Positions 1 through 8,762 of a DNA stretch of 39,330 bases are shown here, piece after piece. The notes under the pieces were generated by a model. That model saw only the letters and a list, made by a program, of their open reading frames with translations. It was not told where the DNA came from and ran no database searches. Made by a program: the position numbers and the translations under genes. Positions within the stretch are counted from its first letter, which is position 1, and each line of letters begins with the position of its first letter. The stretch is taken from the NCBI GenBank assembly GCA_902592545.1, contig CACJFA010000008.1:1-39330 (forward strand). Direction: 5' to 3'. Source of the DNA: an uncultured Pelagibacteraceae bacterium. Lineage in GTDB: Bacteria; Pseudomonadota; Alphaproteobacteria; Pelagibacterales; Pelagibacteraceae.

Positions 1-2
1 CA

Positions 3-254
3 GAGACAAAAAATAAACTAGATTTATTAAATTATGAATTTCTTCATAAAAGAAATCTATTGTTTGGAACACCTGAGTTTGTAATTGAAAAAATAAAAGA
101 ACTTCAACAAGAATTAAATCTTCAAAATTTACAAGTCTGGTCTAACTTTCCAGGAATTAAACACGAAGACTGCATGAGAAGCATCAAATTATTTACAGAA
201 GAAGTAATTCCAAATATAAAACCGATAGATACGAACATTCAAAGAGCTAGCTAG
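3..254 (+). CDS. LLM-class (luciferase-like) flavin-dependent oxidoreductase, C-terminal fragment (5' end outside window)
   Basis: Frame is open from the window edge (ETKNKLDLLNYEFLHKRNLLFGTPEFVIEKIKELQQEL...); 'FGTPEFVIEKIKEL...' followed by 'WSNFPGI' resembles the C-terminus of bacterial luciferase-like monooxygenases. Confidence 0.7.
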   Translation, partial: ETKNKLDLLNYEFLHKRNLLFGTPEFVIEKIKELQQELNLQNLQVWSNFPGIKHEDCMRSIKLFTEEVIPNIKPIDTNIQRAS

Positions 255-257
255 TAA

Positions 258-842
258 ATGGATTTAAAACTTAGAAAATTTGCAAAATTTGTAGATAAAA
301 CTTTTATAGAGGGTGGAAAAAAAGCTAAAGAACCTGTTTTGTTAGTTTCAGTTGCAGCTGTTATAGAAAATCCTTGGGCTGGAAAAGGTTTTGTAGAAGA
401 TTTAAAACCAGAAATATTAGATCTAGCACCTCAATTAGGTGATCTTTTGGTGCCAGAGTTAACAAAAGAAATTGGATCAGGTGAAAAAATTTTAGCTTAT
501 GGGAAAGCTGCGATGGTTGGATTGAACGGTGAAATAGAACATGCGTCTGCATTTATTCATACTTTAAGATTTGGAAATAAATTTAGAGATGCCGTTGGTG
601 GAACTTCTTATTTAAGTTTTACTAACACCAGAGGTCCTGCGGGAGCAAAAATTTCAATTCCAATGATGCATAAAACTGATGCTGGATTAAGACCTTTTTA
701 TCTAACGCATGAATTTACAATTCACGATGCCCCTAATGAAGATGAAATAGTTGTAGCTATTGGAGGTGCTCCAACTGGACGAGCTCATGCAAGAACAGGT
801 GACAGATATCAAGACATGAAAGAGATGGGCATCGATAAATAA
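258..842 (+). CDS. Amino acid synthesis family protein (PF06684/DUF1185-like)
   Basis: 194 aa; 'LLVSVAAVIENPWAGKGFVEDL', 'GKAAMVGLNGEIEHASAFIHT', 'GGAPTGRAHARTGDRYQD' match my recollection of this family. Confidence 0.75.
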   Translation: MDLKLRKFAKFVDKTFIEGGKKAKEPVLLVSVAAVIENPWAGKGFVEDLKPEILDLAPQLGDLLVPELTKEIGSGEKILAYGKAAMVGLNGEIEHASAFIHTLRFGNKFRDAVGGTSYLSFTNTRGPAGAKISIPMMHKTDAGLRPFYLTHEFTIHDAPNEDEIVVAIGGAPTGRAHARTGDRYQDMKEMGIDK

Positions 843-845
843 TTG

Positions 846-1631
846 ATGTCTTACAATTTTGATAACAATCAAAATCATTATTATTTTAATAATAAAAATT
901 CGTTACCGATAATTTTTATTCATGGGGTTGGTTTAAATCAGCAAATGTGGAAACCACAAATTGAATTTTTTAAAGATAATTCATTTATAACTTACGATCT
1001 GTTAGGACATGGAAAAACACCCTTTAAAGAGCCAAATTTATCAATGGAAAATTTTACTGATCAATTATCAAATTTAGTAAATAACCTAAAGATAGATAAA
1101 TTTAATTTAATCGGCTTTTCTATCGGATCTTTGATTGCAATTGAATTTGCCTCAAAATATGAAAATTATTTAAATTCCTTAACTCTAATTTCCACTACTT
1201 ACAAAAGGACAGCTGAAGAAAGACAAAATGTAATTGATAGAGTAAATTTAGCAAAAAAAAATATGCCAATATCTCAAATGGCAATGAAGAGATGGTTTTC
1301 AGATGAGTACCTTGAGCAAAACCCTGAATTATACGATGAGTTTATGAAAATTCTTAATAAGAAAGGAATTGATCAAGAAAATTTTATAAAAGCTTATGAA
1401 ATATTTGCAAATTATGAGGACAATCTTGAAAATATAAAAAATATTAAAGCAAATACCTTAATTATAACAGGATCAGATGATCCAGGATCTACGCCTGATA
1501 TGTCAAAAAATTTAAACAAAGATATACAAAATTCAACATATGTTGAAATTAAAAATGGAAAACATTTATGCAGTATTGAATATGCAGACGAAGTAAATAA
1601 TGCAATAATGAAACATATAAATAATGTCTGA
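846..1631 (+). CDS. alpha/beta-fold hydrolase
   Basis: 'IIFIHGVGLNQQMW', nucleophile elbow 'GFSIGS', 'LIITGSDDPGSTPD', 'GKHLCSIEYAD'; ATG at 846 preferred over TTG at 843. Confidence 0.85.
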   Translation: MSYNFDNNQNHYYFNNKNSLPIIFIHGVGLNQQMWKPQIEFFKDNSFITYDLLGHGKTPFKEPNLSMENFTDQLSNLVNNLKIDKFNLIGFSIGSLIAIEFASKYENYLNSLTLISTTYKRTAEERQNVIDRVNLAKKNMPISQMAMKRWFSDEYLEQNPELYDEFMKILNKKGIDQENFIKAYEIFANYEDNLENIKNIKANTLIITGSDDPGSTPDMSKNLNKDIQNSTYVEIKNGKHLCSIEYADEVNNAIMKHINNV

Positions 1632-3105
1632 GTTAAAAAAATATCAAATGTTTATAGACGGTCAGTGGGTAGACTCTGATACAAAAAAAACTTTTGAAAC
1701 TTTAAATCCAGAAAATAATAAGCCTTGGGCTGTAGTACCTGAAGCTAGCGCAAATGATGTTGATAGAGCTGTAAAAGCTGCACAAAAAGCTTTTGAAGGT
1801 GAATGGCCAAAAATGCTAGCAAGAGATAGAGCAAAATATTTAAGAGCCATTGGAAATAAGCTGAGGGAAAATTCTGAATTATTAGGAAAGATTGAAACAA
1901 TTGATACAGGAAAACTGTATAGAGAAACTTATCAACAAGCAAAATACATTGCAGAATATTATGATTACTATGCAGGTTTAGCTGACAAAGTTGAAGGAAC
2001 AGTCCTTCCAATAGATAAACCAAATATCCAAGCAATCACAACAAGAATTCCAATAGGTATTATTGCAGCTATCATTCCCTGGAATTCTCAAATGTTTTTA
2101 ACTGCAACAAAAGTTGCTCCTGCTTTAGCTATGGGTAATACAGTTGTAATTAAATGTTCTGAATTAGCACCAGCAACTATGTTTGAGTTTGCAAAGTTAG
2201 TTGAAGAAACTGGAATACCAAAAGGTGTAATAAATGTAGTTTCTGGTTTTGGTGATCCATGTGGTAAAGCTTTAACTGCTCACAACTTAGTTGAGAAAGT
2301 AGCTTTTACAGGAGGTCCTGAAACTGCAAGACATATAATTAGAAACTCTGCAGAAAATTTATCCGAGGTAAGTTTAGAGTTAGGTGGAAAAAGTCCTGTA
2401 GCTGTTTTTGATGATGCTAAACAAGAAAATGCAATTAATGGAATAACTGCTGGAATATTTGGAGCAAGTGGTCAAAGCTGTATAGCAGGTTCAAGATTGT
2501 ATTTACAAAAAGGAATTTATAATGAATTTTTAGATAAATTAGCATCAAGAGCAGAAAAAATTAAAATAGGCACTCCAATGGATTCTGATACTGAAATGGG
2601 TCCCTTGAGTAACTTTAAACAATTAGAAGTAATAGAAAAAAATATTAAATTAACTGTTGAACAAGGTGGAAAAATTAAATGTGGTGGTAAAAGACATCCT
2701 TTTTCAAATGAAGGTTATTATTTCCCACCAACAATTATTGAATGTGAAAATCATAATCTGCCAGCTGCTGAGAATGAACTTTTTGGCCCTGTGTTATCAG
2801 TAATGAAATTTGATACTGAAAAAGAGGTAATAGAATTAATGAATGATAATCAATATGGTCTCTCTTCAGGTGTTTATACTAGTGATCTCGCAAGAGGAAT
2901 GAGGGTATCTAATGCTATCCGGGCAGGTATAACTTTCGTTAACACTTATAGATTAATTTCTCCTTCAGCTCCATTTGGAGGTATCAAGGATAGTGGATAT
3001 GGAAAAGAAGCAGGAATTGACTCAATTAAAGACTATACAAGAGTAAAAACAACATGGTTCTATACATCAGACGAACCTTCTCTAGACCCTTTCTCAATCA
3101 GATAA
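1624..3105 (+). CDS. NAD(P)-dependent aldehyde dehydrogenase
   Basis: 493 aa; 'IIPWNSQMF', 'LELGGKSPV', 'GQSCIAGSRLYL' (catalytic Cys), 'ELFGPVLSVMKF'. Confidence 0.93.
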   Translation: MSELKKYQMFIDGQWVDSDTKKTFETLNPENNKPWAVVPEASANDVDRAVKAAQKAFEGEWPKMLARDRAKYLRAIGNKLRENSELLGKIETIDTGKLYRETYQQAKYIAEYYDYYAGLADKVEGTVLPIDKPNIQAITTRIPIGIIAAIIPWNSQMFLTATKVAPALAMGNTVVIKCSELAPATMFEFAKLVEETGIPKGVINVVSGFGDPCGKALTAHNLVEKVAFTGGPETARHIIRNSAENLSEVSLELGGKSPVAVFDDAKQENAINGITAGIFGASGQSCIAGSRLYLQKGIYNEFLDKLASRAEKIKIGTPMDSDTEMGPLSNFKQLEVIEKNIKLTVEQGGKIKCGGKRHPFSNEGYYFPPTIIECENHNLPAAENELFGPVLSVMKFDTEKEVIELMNDNQYGLSSGVYTSDLARGMRVSNAIRAGITFVNTYRLISPSAPFGGIKDSGYGKEAGIDSIKDYTRVKTTWFYTSDEPSLDPFSIR

Positions 3106-3189
3106 TTATCAGCGTCAATTAACTGTCTAAAATAGGATAATTTTGTCATTGAATATTGATTGTATTCATACTTAAATTGGCTTTTATAA

Positions 3190-3201
3190 ATTGTTAACAA
3201 T
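3190..3201. promoter_or_regulatory. 12-bp perfect palindrome ATTGTTAACAAT upstream of the SBP gene
   Basis: Read directly; 13 nt before the ATG at 3215, immediately before an SD-like AGAGGAAG. Operator function is a guess. Confidence 0.3.
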
Positions 3202-3214
3202 AAAGAGGAAGATA

Positions 3215-4396
3215 ATGAGAAAACTATTTATCGCTGCATTTATGTTTGTTTCTATTTTTGGAACAAAGGTAATGGCAGATATTAAAATGGGGATCATCTT
3301 AGGATTCACTGGTCCTATTGAATCTCTAACTCCAGCTATGGCTGCATCTGCAGAGCTTGCGTTTAAAGAAGCTTCTGATTCAGGTTCACTATTAGGTGGA
3401 AAAAAAATTGAGCCAGTAAGAGCAGACTCAACTTGTGTTGACTCAGCAGCGGCAACAGCTGCAGCTGAAGGTTTAATTTCAGGTGGTGTAGCTGCAATTA
3501 TGGGAGCAGACTGTTCAGGTGTAACTGGTGCTATTGCAACTAACGTTGCTGTACCAAATGGTGTAGTAATGATTTCACCTTCAGCTACTTCTCCAGGATT
3601 AACAACTCTAGATGATAAAGGGTATTTCTTTAGAACTGCTCCATCAGATGCTAGAGGTGGCCAAATTTTAGCTGACATAACTAAAGATAGAAAAGTAAAA
3701 AGTGTTGCAATCACTTATACTAACAATGACTATGGTAAAGGTTTAGCTGATGTTTATAAAGCAGCAGTTGAAGCTCATGGTATTAAAGTTACAACTGTAA
3801 CTGCTCACGAAGATGGAAAAGCAGATTACTCATCTGAAGTAGCAACTCTTGCTTCTGCTGGTGGTGATGCTGTAGCAGTTATTGGTTATCTTGACCAAGG
3901 AGGAAAAGGAATTATTCAAGCTTCTTTAGACTCTGGTGCCTTTGATAGATTTATTTTATCAGATGGTATGATTGGTCAATCTTTAGTTGATGCATTCGGA
4001 AAAGATTTAAGCAAATCATTTGGATCATTACCAGGTTCTACTGGTAAAGGTGCAGGTATATTTGCTGATGTTGCAAAAGCTGGAGGTGTAGAAGCTTCTG
4101 GTCCTTACACAGGTGAATCTTACGATGCAGCTGCTTTAATCGTTCTTGCAATGCAAGCAGGTAACTCTGCTGACAGAGCATCTATTGCAAAACATGTAAT
4201 GGATGTTGCTAACGCTCCTGGAACTAAAATTTATCCAGGTGAGCTTAAGAAAGGTTTAGATTTACTAGCAAAAGGTAAAAAGATTAATTACGAAGGTGCT
4301 ACTGGAGTAACTTTTACTGACGTTGGTGAAGCTGAAGGTTCTTTCTTAGAGCAAGAAGTTAAAGGTGGAAAATTCAAAACTAAAAAACAAAGATAA
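3215..4396 (+). CDS. LIV/HAAT-type ABC transporter substrate-binding protein
   Basis: Signal peptide MRKLFIAAFMFVSIFGTKVMA, then 'IKMGIILGFTGPIESL...' and periplasmic-binding fold; ATG at 3215 preceded by AGAGGAAG. Confidence 0.88.
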   Translation: MRKLFIAAFMFVSIFGTKVMADIKMGIILGFTGPIESLTPAMAASAELAFKEASDSGSLLGGKKIEPVRADSTCVDSAAATAAAEGLISGGVAAIMGADCSGVTGAIATNVAVPNGVVMISPSATSPGLTTLDDKGYFFRTAPSDARGGQILADITKDRKVKSVAITYTNNDYGKGLADVYKAAVEAHGIKVTTVTAHEDGKADYSSEVATLASAGGDAVAVIGYLDQGGKGIIQASLDSGAFDRFILSDGMIGQSLVDAFGKDLSKSFGSLPGSTGKGAGIFADVAKAGGVEASGPYTGESYDAAALIVLAMQAGNSADRASIAKHVMDVANAPGTKIYPGELKKGLDLLAKGKKINYEGATGVTFTDVGEAEGSFLEQEVKGGKFKTKKQR

Positions 4397-4412
4397 TTTT
4401 TTATCTTAATTC

Positions 4413-4451
4413 AAAAAAACCCCAGTAATTTAATTACTGGGGTTTTTTTTT
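4413..4451. terminator. Bidirectional intrinsic terminator between convergent genes
   Basis: AAAAAAA-CCCCAGTAATT-T(A)-AATTACTGGGG-TTTTTTTTT: 11-bp perfect arms with A-tract and T-tract flanks. Confidence 0.92.
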
Positions 4452-5599
4452 AGATCAGCTCTAATGGTAGAAACAGCTATTATAATTAAAAAAATTAAAC
4501 ATATTAAATTCATAGTTTTCCAACTAGTTAAGCTAAGAAATACTCCAGCAGACAAACTGGCTAATGCTTGTATAGAATAAACAATTAAATCATTATACCC
4601 TTGAGCTCTAAATTTTTCCTCTTCTCTGTAACACAAAACAAGTAAGCTTGTTCCTGAAATGAATAGAAAGTTCCACCCCAGCCCCAGAAAAATAAGTGAA
4701 ACCATGTAGTTAATATAACTCTGTTCAAATAAACTGGTAATAATTGTAACCAAAAACAATAAAACTCCCACATGCATAATTTTACTATGACCAAACCTTT
4801 TAATTAAATTTCCTGTAATTAGTGAAGGTAAAAACATAGCTGCTATATGAAGCTGAATAACAAATCCAGTCTTGGATAAACTTATTTTCTCCATCAGATG
4901 CATGCTTATAGGAGTTGCTGTCATTAAAAAAGTCATTACAGCATAAGCAAAAGCTGAAGCTACGAGTGCCTGTAGAAATCTAGGTTGAGAGATAAGCTCA
5001 AAAAAACTTCTTCCAGTTTTATATTGATTACTAGATATAGTTTTTGGTTCCTTATAAAAAATTAAAAATATTGTGGATGAGATAGATAAAATGGCAAGTG
5101 AAAGATAAGAGCCTGCATACATATGATCTGAAATAAATCCTTTCGAAATGTTTGCAATGTTTGGACCGATAAAGGCCGAACCTATTCCTGCTAACAAAAT
5201 GATAGAAATTGCTTTTGGTGCATAATCCTTATCCACAACCTCGACTGCTGCAAAACGATATTGATGGCTGAAAGCTATTCCTCCACCAATCAAAAAGCAT
5301 CCTAAATTATATAAGACAAAGCTTTCTATAATTATAGAATATGCAGTTAAAAGAGATGCAAAGCATGTACCTATTGATGCAAAAATAAAACCTAATTTTC
5401 GTCCAATTATACTCATTAACTTTGCAGCAAAAAAAGCGAATAACGCAATTCCAACAACTGACAAAGCCATTGGAAGAGTAGCTAAGGATTTTATTGGACT
5501 AAATTTTGAACCAATTATACCGCTTAAAAAAACGGTGACCGGTGCAGCTGTAAAAGCAAAAATCTGGCTTAATATAAGTAACGAAAGATTTTTATTCAT
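4430..5599 (-). CDS. MFS transporter
   Basis: 389 aa, about 12 hydrophobic segments; 'AAKLMSIIGRKLGFIFAS' MFS-like loop. Confidence 0.85.
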   Translation of the reverse strand: MNKNLSLLILSQIFAFTAAPVTVFLSGIIGSKFSPIKSLATLPMALSVVGIALFAFFAAKLMSIIGRKLGFIFASIGTCFASLLTAYSIIIESFVLYNLGCFLIGGGIAFSHQYRFAAVEVVDKDYAPKAISIILLAGIGSAFIGPNIANISKGFISDHMYAGSYLSLAILSISSTIFLIFYKEPKTISSNQYKTGRSFFELISQPRFLQALVASAFAYAVMTFLMTATPISMHLMEKISLSKTGFVIQLHIAAMFLPSLITGNLIKRFGHSKIMHVGVLLFLVTIITSLFEQSYINYMVSLIFLGLGWNFLFISGTSLLVLCYREEEKFRAQGYNDLIVYSIQALASLSAGVFLSLTSWKTMNLICLIFLIIIAVSTIRADLKKNPSN

Positions 5600-5670
5600 T
5601 AAAAGAATAAATACTTATCGGCCATATACAAAGCCCAAGCTGCAGCAGCACCTAATATAATATATTTCAT
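5599..5670 (-). CDS. Unlisted 23-aa hydrophobic micro-ORF (MKYIILGAAAAWALYMADKYLFF)
   Basis: ATG at 5670, five nt after the stop of the upstream permease gene; TAA at 5601-5599 overlaps the MFS ATG as TAATG. Single predicted TM segment. Too short for the supplied ORF track. Confidence 0.6.
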   Translation of the reverse strand: MKYIILGAAAAWALYMADKYLFF

Positions 5671-5675
5671 TATGT

Positions 5676-7046
5676 TTACTTTATTTCTATTTTTTCAGGA
5701 AGTATACCTTTAGGTCGATACCTCATTATAAACAACAATCCTAATCCCATCAGTAAAAATCTGAAATAAGGAACGCTTTCAATTAAATGAGCTTTAAGTG
5801 CATTTGTTTCAGGAATTCCTGCAGTGAAAAAGTTTATTAAGAATAATGATATTGGTGCAGCTTCAATCCATAAGAACCAAACAACAAATCCTCCTAAAAT
5901 TGCCCCAAAATTATTTCCACTTCCTCCAACAATTACCATCACCCAAATTAAGAACGTATATCTCATGGGTCTATAACTTCCTGGAGTAAATAGACCATCT
6001 TGTGTAACCAACATTGCGCCAGCAATTCCAACTATAGCTGAACCTAAAATAAAAATTAATAAATGTTGCTTAACAACATTTTTACCCATTGCATTTGCAG
6101 CTTCCTCATTATCTCTAATTGCCCTCATCATTCTTCCCCATGGAGAATAAAGTGCTTTTTGAGTTAAAATTAAAAGAATGATTACTACTACTAAAAATAA
6201 TCCTGAATAACACAGTTTTACAAATACTGAAGAGCCTTCAATAACAAGTTGGTTTAAAGCAGCTTGTCTATCAGCTAAATTCTCAATTACACTTAATTTT
6301 CCTGCATTAAACTTTTCAACTAATTTAATGAACCAATCAGTAGTTTGCAGATCTACCTCATAAGGTGCAGGTCTTTTTAATCCAATAACATTTTTGACTC
6401 CTCTTGTGAGCCAGTCTTCATGTTTAATAATTGCAATAACAATTTCAGAAATAAGAAGTGTTGCGATAGCTAAATAATCTGCTCTAAGACCAAGTGCAAC
6501 TTTTCCAACTATAAATGCTAAACCACCAGCAAAAAGAGCTCCAACTATCCAAGAAAATATAATTGGTAATCCAAATCCTCCTAAGAAACCAGTTTTAGCT
6601 GGATCTACTGCTTCAATTGCTTCTATGCCTGGCTCTGCAGAAAATCTTATAAGTAAAATACCTGAAATTATTATTGCAGCTATGCTGTATGTTCTTATTT
6701 TTGATTTTTCAAATCTTTTTAAAACAAAGCGTATAACTAATACCATTACTACTATCAGCCATAACGCCATTAGAATGTCGAAACCTCCTGCCCTCCATGC
6801 CTCTTGAACAGGATCAACAGATATCAGTACCGCAGCTAAACCACCTAAAGCTGTATAACCCATAATTCCAAAATTAATTAAACCAGCGTACCCCCATTGA
6901 ATATTGGCGCCCATTGTCATGACCGCAGAAATCAAACAAAGATTAAATATTGATAAAGCGATATTCCAAGACTGAAATATCCCAACCATTAGAATAAGCA
7001 CCATCATGATACTATAAGCTGCAATTACATTTAGGTTTTTTCTCAC
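5676..7046 (-). CDS. Branched-chain amino acid-type ABC transporter permease (LivM-like)
   Basis: 456 aa; 'MGANIQWGYAGLINFGIMGYTALGG', 'GLRADYLAIATLLISEI', 'MMRAIRDNEEAANAMG', 'IRYRPKGILPE'-like C-terminus. Confidence 0.9.
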   Translation of the reverse strand: MRKNLNVIAAYSIMMVLILMVGIFQSWNIALSIFNLCLISAVMTMGANIQWGYAGLINFGIMGYTALGGLAAVLISVDPVQEAWRAGGFDILMALWLIVVMVLVIRFVLKRFEKSKIRTYSIAAIIISGILLIRFSAEPGIEAIEAVDPAKTGFLGGFGLPIIFSWIVGALFAGGLAFIVGKVALGLRADYLAIATLLISEIVIAIIKHEDWLTRGVKNVIGLKRPAPYEVDLQTTDWFIKLVEKFNAGKLSVIENLADRQAALNQLVIEGSSVFVKLCYSGLFLVVVIILLILTQKALYSPWGRMMRAIRDNEEAANAMGKNVVKQHLLIFILGSAIVGIAGAMLVTQDGLFTPGSYRPMRYTFLIWVMVIVGGSGNNFGAILGGFVVWFLWIEAAPISLFLINFFTAGIPETNALKAHLIESVPYFRFLLMGLGLLFIMRYRPKGILPEKIEIK

Positions 7047-8053
7047 AATACTTTCCCCTTAAATATTCCCGAAGGTCGATAAATTAAAACAATTACAAGA
7101 ATAGAGAACGAGACTGCAAACTTATAATCAGTAGATAGTAACTGAACCAAACTATTTGGCTCCATACTTTCTGGTAAAATATACATAAAGAATTTTTTAT
7201 ATGCGTAAGTGAGCAGTATTTCAGAAAAAGCAATTACATATCCACCTAAAAAAGCTCCAAATGGATTTCCAATTCCTCCAACAATTGCAGCAGCAAAAAT
7301 TGGAAGCATATTGTTAAAATAAGTAAACGGTTTAAAACTTTTATCTAAACCATACAATGCTCCACCTATTGTAGCTAAAATTCCAGCAATTATCCAAGTA
7401 ACTAAAACTATTTTTTTTGGATCAATACCTGATAATAAAGCAAGATCTTCATTATCAGAATAAGCTTTCATACTTTTTCCTGTTTTGGTTCTATTTAAAA
7501 ACCAAAATAATAAAGAAACTAAAACTATTGTTACAAAAATAGTTATTACTTGAGTTGATTTTAATGCAAGACCTTCGTTTAAACCCGTCATCTCTTTAAA
7601 TTCACGGGCTTTAATAATAAATTTTTCTCCATCAAAAAATCTTCTGTCACCAGGTCCAATTATAATTCTTACCACTGCTTGAGTTACAAACATTACACCA
7701 ATACTTACCATTGCAAACTGAACCGGAGGGCTTTTCTGATGTCTATAATATTTGAATACAAATTTATCTATTAAAAGCATGTAAAGAATCATGAAAATAA
7801 TTCCAAATGGGATAGCTAATAAAGCAGTAGGTAAAACACCTAAAGAAACACCTAAAGATTGAAAATACCATGTAAATAAAATCGTTGCCATGGTTCCAAA
7901 AGACATCATGTCACCAGTTGCGAAGTTTGCAAATCGTAAAATTCCATAAATAAGTGTTACAAATATTGCACCCAGTGCTAACTGAGAACCATAAGTTAAT
8001 GCAGGAATAAAAATATAATTTAATAAAAGAATTATCGCATTTACAAAATCCAT
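7043..8053 (-). CDS. Branched-chain amino acid-type ABC transporter permease (LivH-like)
   Basis: 336 aa; 'LIYGILRFANFATGDMMSFG', 'MKAYSDNEDLALLSGIDPKKIV', 'GGIGNPFGAFLGGYVIAFSE'. Confidence 0.9.
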   Translation of the reverse strand: MDFVNAIILLLNYIFIPALTYGSQLALGAIFVTLIYGILRFANFATGDMMSFGTMATILFTWYFQSLGVSLGVLPTALLAIPFGIIFMILYMLLIDKFVFKYYRHQKSPPVQFAMVSIGVMFVTQAVVRIIIGPGDRRFFDGEKFIIKAREFKEMTGLNEGLALKSTQVITIFVTIVLVSLLFWFLNRTKTGKSMKAYSDNEDLALLSGIDPKKIVLVTWIIAGILATIGGALYGLDKSFKPFTYFNNMLPIFAAAIVGGIGNPFGAFLGGYVIAFSEILLTYAYKKFFMYILPESMEPNSLVQLLSTDYKFAVSFSILVIVLIYRPSGIFKGKVL

Positions 8054-8054
8054 A

Positions 8055-8762
8055 TTACCCTCCTAAAAAAGAGCTTCTTACTCTTGGATCGTCTAATAAT
8101 TCTTTTCCAGTTCCTGAATAACGATTTTCTCCAGTAACTAGTACATAACCTCTATCTGAAATGCTTAAGGCTTGTTTTGCATTTTGTTCTACCATTAAGA
8201 TAGCAACGTTTGTTCTTTTTACTTTTACAATATGATCAAATAATTCATCCATCACAATTGGTGATACACCGGCAGTTGGCTCGTCTAACATTAAAACAGT
8301 GGGTTTAATCATTAAAGCTCGACCTAAAGCTACTTGTTGTCTTTGACCTCCAGAAAGTTCACCAACCAACTGATTTCTTTTCTCTCTTAAAATTGGAAAT
8401 AATTCATAAATTTCCTCAATTATATTTTTGATTTCATCCTCGACTAGAAATGCACCCATTTCTAAATTTTCTTCAACAGTCATCCCTGCAAAAACATTTT
8501 TAGTCTGTGGCACAAAAGAAATACCTTGTTTAACTCTATCTTGAGGAGATAATTTTGAAATATCCTTACCATTAATCTTTACTGATCCAGACTTTAAATT
8601 CAGCAAGCCCAACATTGCTTTCATGGCAGTTGATTTACCAGCTCCATTAGGACCTAAAATAGAAACTATTTCACCTTTATTAACATTTACTGAACACGAA
8701 CTAATAATGTCAGGACCATTACCATAACCACCTGTCATTTCTATTCCTTCAAAATATGCCAT
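8055..8762 (-). CDS. LivF-like ABC transporter ATP-binding protein
   Basis: Walker A GPNGAGKST, signature LSGGQRQQ, Walker B VLMLDEPTAGVSP, 'MVEQNAKQAL'. Confidence 0.93.
   Translation of the reverse strand: MAYFEGIEMTGGYGNGPDIISSCSVNVNKGEIVSILGPNGAGKSTAMKAMLGLLNLKSGSVKINGKDISKLSPQDRVKQGISFVPQTKNVFAGMTVEENLEMGAFLVEDEIKNIIEEIYELFPILREKRNQLVGELSGGQRQQVALGRALMIKPTVLMLDEPTAGVSPIVMDELFDHIVKVKRTNVAILMVEQNAKQALSISDRGYVLVTGENRYSGTGKELLDDPRVRSSFLGG

Noticed and set aside
361-552. Antisense ORF (63 aa) inside the PF06684-like gene
   Set aside because: Lies fully opposite a confidently recognised CDS, has low-complexity Leu/Phe-rich composition and no recognisable motif.
3184-3714. 176-aa minus-strand ORF opposite the SBP
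   Set aside because: Shadow ORF: Ala/Ser/Pro-rich translation from the reverse complement of a well-supported SBP gene; no start context.
4585-4794. 69-aa ORF on the same strand, different frame, inside the MFS gene
   Set aside because: Alternate-frame overlap without recognisable protein features; MFS frame is clearly the coding one.
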